Shown: in pieces, positions 14,156 through 14,888 of the stretch | How positions within the stretch are numbered: position 1 is the stretch's first letter | Layout of the letters: every line of letters starts with the position of its first letter | NCBI GenBank assembly: GCA_030151865.1 | Contig: JASLCK010000167.1 | Coordinates: 1-14,888, forward strand | Source of the DNA: Rhodospirillaceae bacterium | GTDB taxonomy: Bacteria; Pseudomonadota; Alphaproteobacteria; Rhodospirillales; Magnetospirillaceae | Length of the DNA: 14,888 nucleotides | Direction: 5' to 3' | Program-made: the position numbers and the translations under genes | Notes under the pieces: model-generated | Told to the model about the DNA's origin: nothing | Seen by the model: only the letters and a program-made list of their open reading frames with translations | Database searches by the model: none

Positions 14156-14888
14156 GTGTCCAATCCGCAAGACAGCCGATCTGAAAAGATCAAGGCCGTG
14201 TTCCGCGTTGCCAGCGGCAATTTCCTGGAAATGTACGACTTCATGGTGTTCGGCTATTACGCCACCGCCATCGGTCGCGCCTTTTTTCCCAGCAACAGTG
14301 AATTCGCCTCGCTGATGCTGTCGCTGATGACGTTTGGCGCGGGCTTTTTGATGCGCCCGTTGGGCGCGGTTCTTCTGGGGGCCTATATCGATCACCATGG
14401 TCGGCGCGTCGGTCTGTTGGTGACGCTGGGCCTGATGTCCATAGGCACCCTGTCCATCGCTTTGGTGCCCGGTTATGAGACCATCGGCCTGTTCGCCCCG
14501 CTGCTGGTGGTGATCGGGCGGTTGCTGCAAGGCTTCTCGGCCGGTGTCGAACTGGGCGGCGTCTCGGTTTATCTTGCCGAAATCGCTACTCCCGGCAACA
14601 AGGGTTTTTATGTGAGCTGGCAGTCGGGCAGCCAGCAGGTGGCGGTGATGTTCGCCGCGCTTTTGGGCGTGTTTCTGTCGTCGCTGTTACCGCCTGAACA
14701 GATGAACGCCTGGGGATGGCGCATCCCGCTGCTGGTGGGCTGCATGATCATTCCCTTCCTGTTCATGATCCGTCGTTCGCTGCAGGAAACCGCCGAATTC
14801 GAAGCCCGCAAGGCCACCAAAAAGCATCCGACGCCCAAGCAGATCTTCACCTCTGTCGCACAGAACTGGCCGATTATTCTGGTGGGCA
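14156..14888 (+). CDS. MFS transporter, metabolite:H+ symporter type (citrate/tricarballylate-like), 3' end outside the window
   Basis: A GTG start at 14156 with AAGGGAG 8 bases upstream opens a frame that runs off the window after 244 codons. The N-terminal NFLEMYDFMVFGYYATAIG, the loop GAYIDHHGRRVGLL (the MFS G-x-x-x-D-R/H-x-G-R-R motif between helices 2 and 3) and IGRLLQGFSAGVELGGVSVY are typical of the metabolite:H+ symporter family. The closest remembered relatives are citrate symporter CitA and tricarballylate carrier TcuC. About six membrane helices are visible, the first half of a 12-helix carrier. Proton-coupled uptake of a tricarboxylate or similar organic acid is likely, but the substrate cannot be fixed from the sequence. 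It sits 205 bp after the GGDEF-EAL gene, behind its own candidate promoter. Confidence 0.88.
   Translation, partial: MSNPQDSRSEKIKAVFRVASGNFLEMYDFMVFGYYATAIGRAFFPSNSEFASLMLSLMTFGAGFLMRPLGAVLLGAYIDHHGRRVGLLVTLGLMSIGTLSIALVPGYETIGLFAPLLVVIGRLLQGFSAGVELGGVSVYLAEIATPGNKGFYVSWQSGSQQVAVMFAALLGVFLSSLLPPEQMNAWGWRIPLLVGCMIIPFLFMIRRSLQETAEFEARKATKKHPTPKQIFTSVAQNWPIILVG

Overview
The window looks like chromosomal DNA of a free-living, motile alphaproteobacterium. Base composition is high GC with a strong G/C third-position bias. The gene types (Cache-sensing kinase, GGDEF-EAL proteins with several PAS domains, a globin-type chemoreceptor with extra C-terminal modules) fit Rhodospirillales such as Magnetospirillum or a relative. 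The genus is an inference from gene style; no marker gene is present. There is no rRNA, tRNA, CRISPR array, transposase or other sign of a mobile element.

Left part (1-3562): on the minus strand, a Gate-domain (nucleoside-recognition-like) membrane protein is followed by a likely two-gene signalling operon. This is a Cache-sensing membrane histidine kinase of the LQEP type, then, 4 bp later, a single-domain Rcp1-like response regulator. A perfect 15-bp hairpin overlaps the regulator's stop codon.

Middle (3563-7377): a plus-strand two-CBS-domain protein converges on a minus-strand gene of unknown function, with a textbook bidirectional terminator between them. Upstream of the unknown gene, in the same direction, is a soluble chemoreceptor with an N-terminal protoglobin (haem/O2) domain, a complete MCP signalling hairpin, a degenerate PilZ-like segment and a conserved-looking C-terminal module. 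It is preceded by a strong candidate sigma-54 promoter and, about 100 bp further upstream, a perfect inverted repeat placed where an enhancer-binding protein would sit.

Right part (7378-14888): two large membrane-bound GGDEF-EAL proteins are transcribed divergently from a region of about 100 bp. One senses through a Cache-type periplasmic domain plus two PAS domains. The other senses through a periplasmic solute-binding (SBP_bac_3) domain plus three PAS domains. Both keep intact GGDEF, RxxD I-site and EAL motifs, so both can be bifunctional c-di-GMP synthases/hydrolases. The second carries an exact in-frame 57-bp tandem duplication in its periplasmic sensor. The window ends inside an MFS transporter of the citrate/tricarballylate symporter type, preceded by a consensus -10 box next to a perfect palindrome.

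Taken together this is a sensory and c-di-GMP signalling region: periplasmic and haem sensing feed phosphorelay, chemotaxis and c-di-GMP outputs. I see no defence or biosynthetic system. The most noteworthy items are the fresh 57-bp duplication, the sigma-54-type control region of the globin chemoreceptor, and that receptor's unusual domain order.
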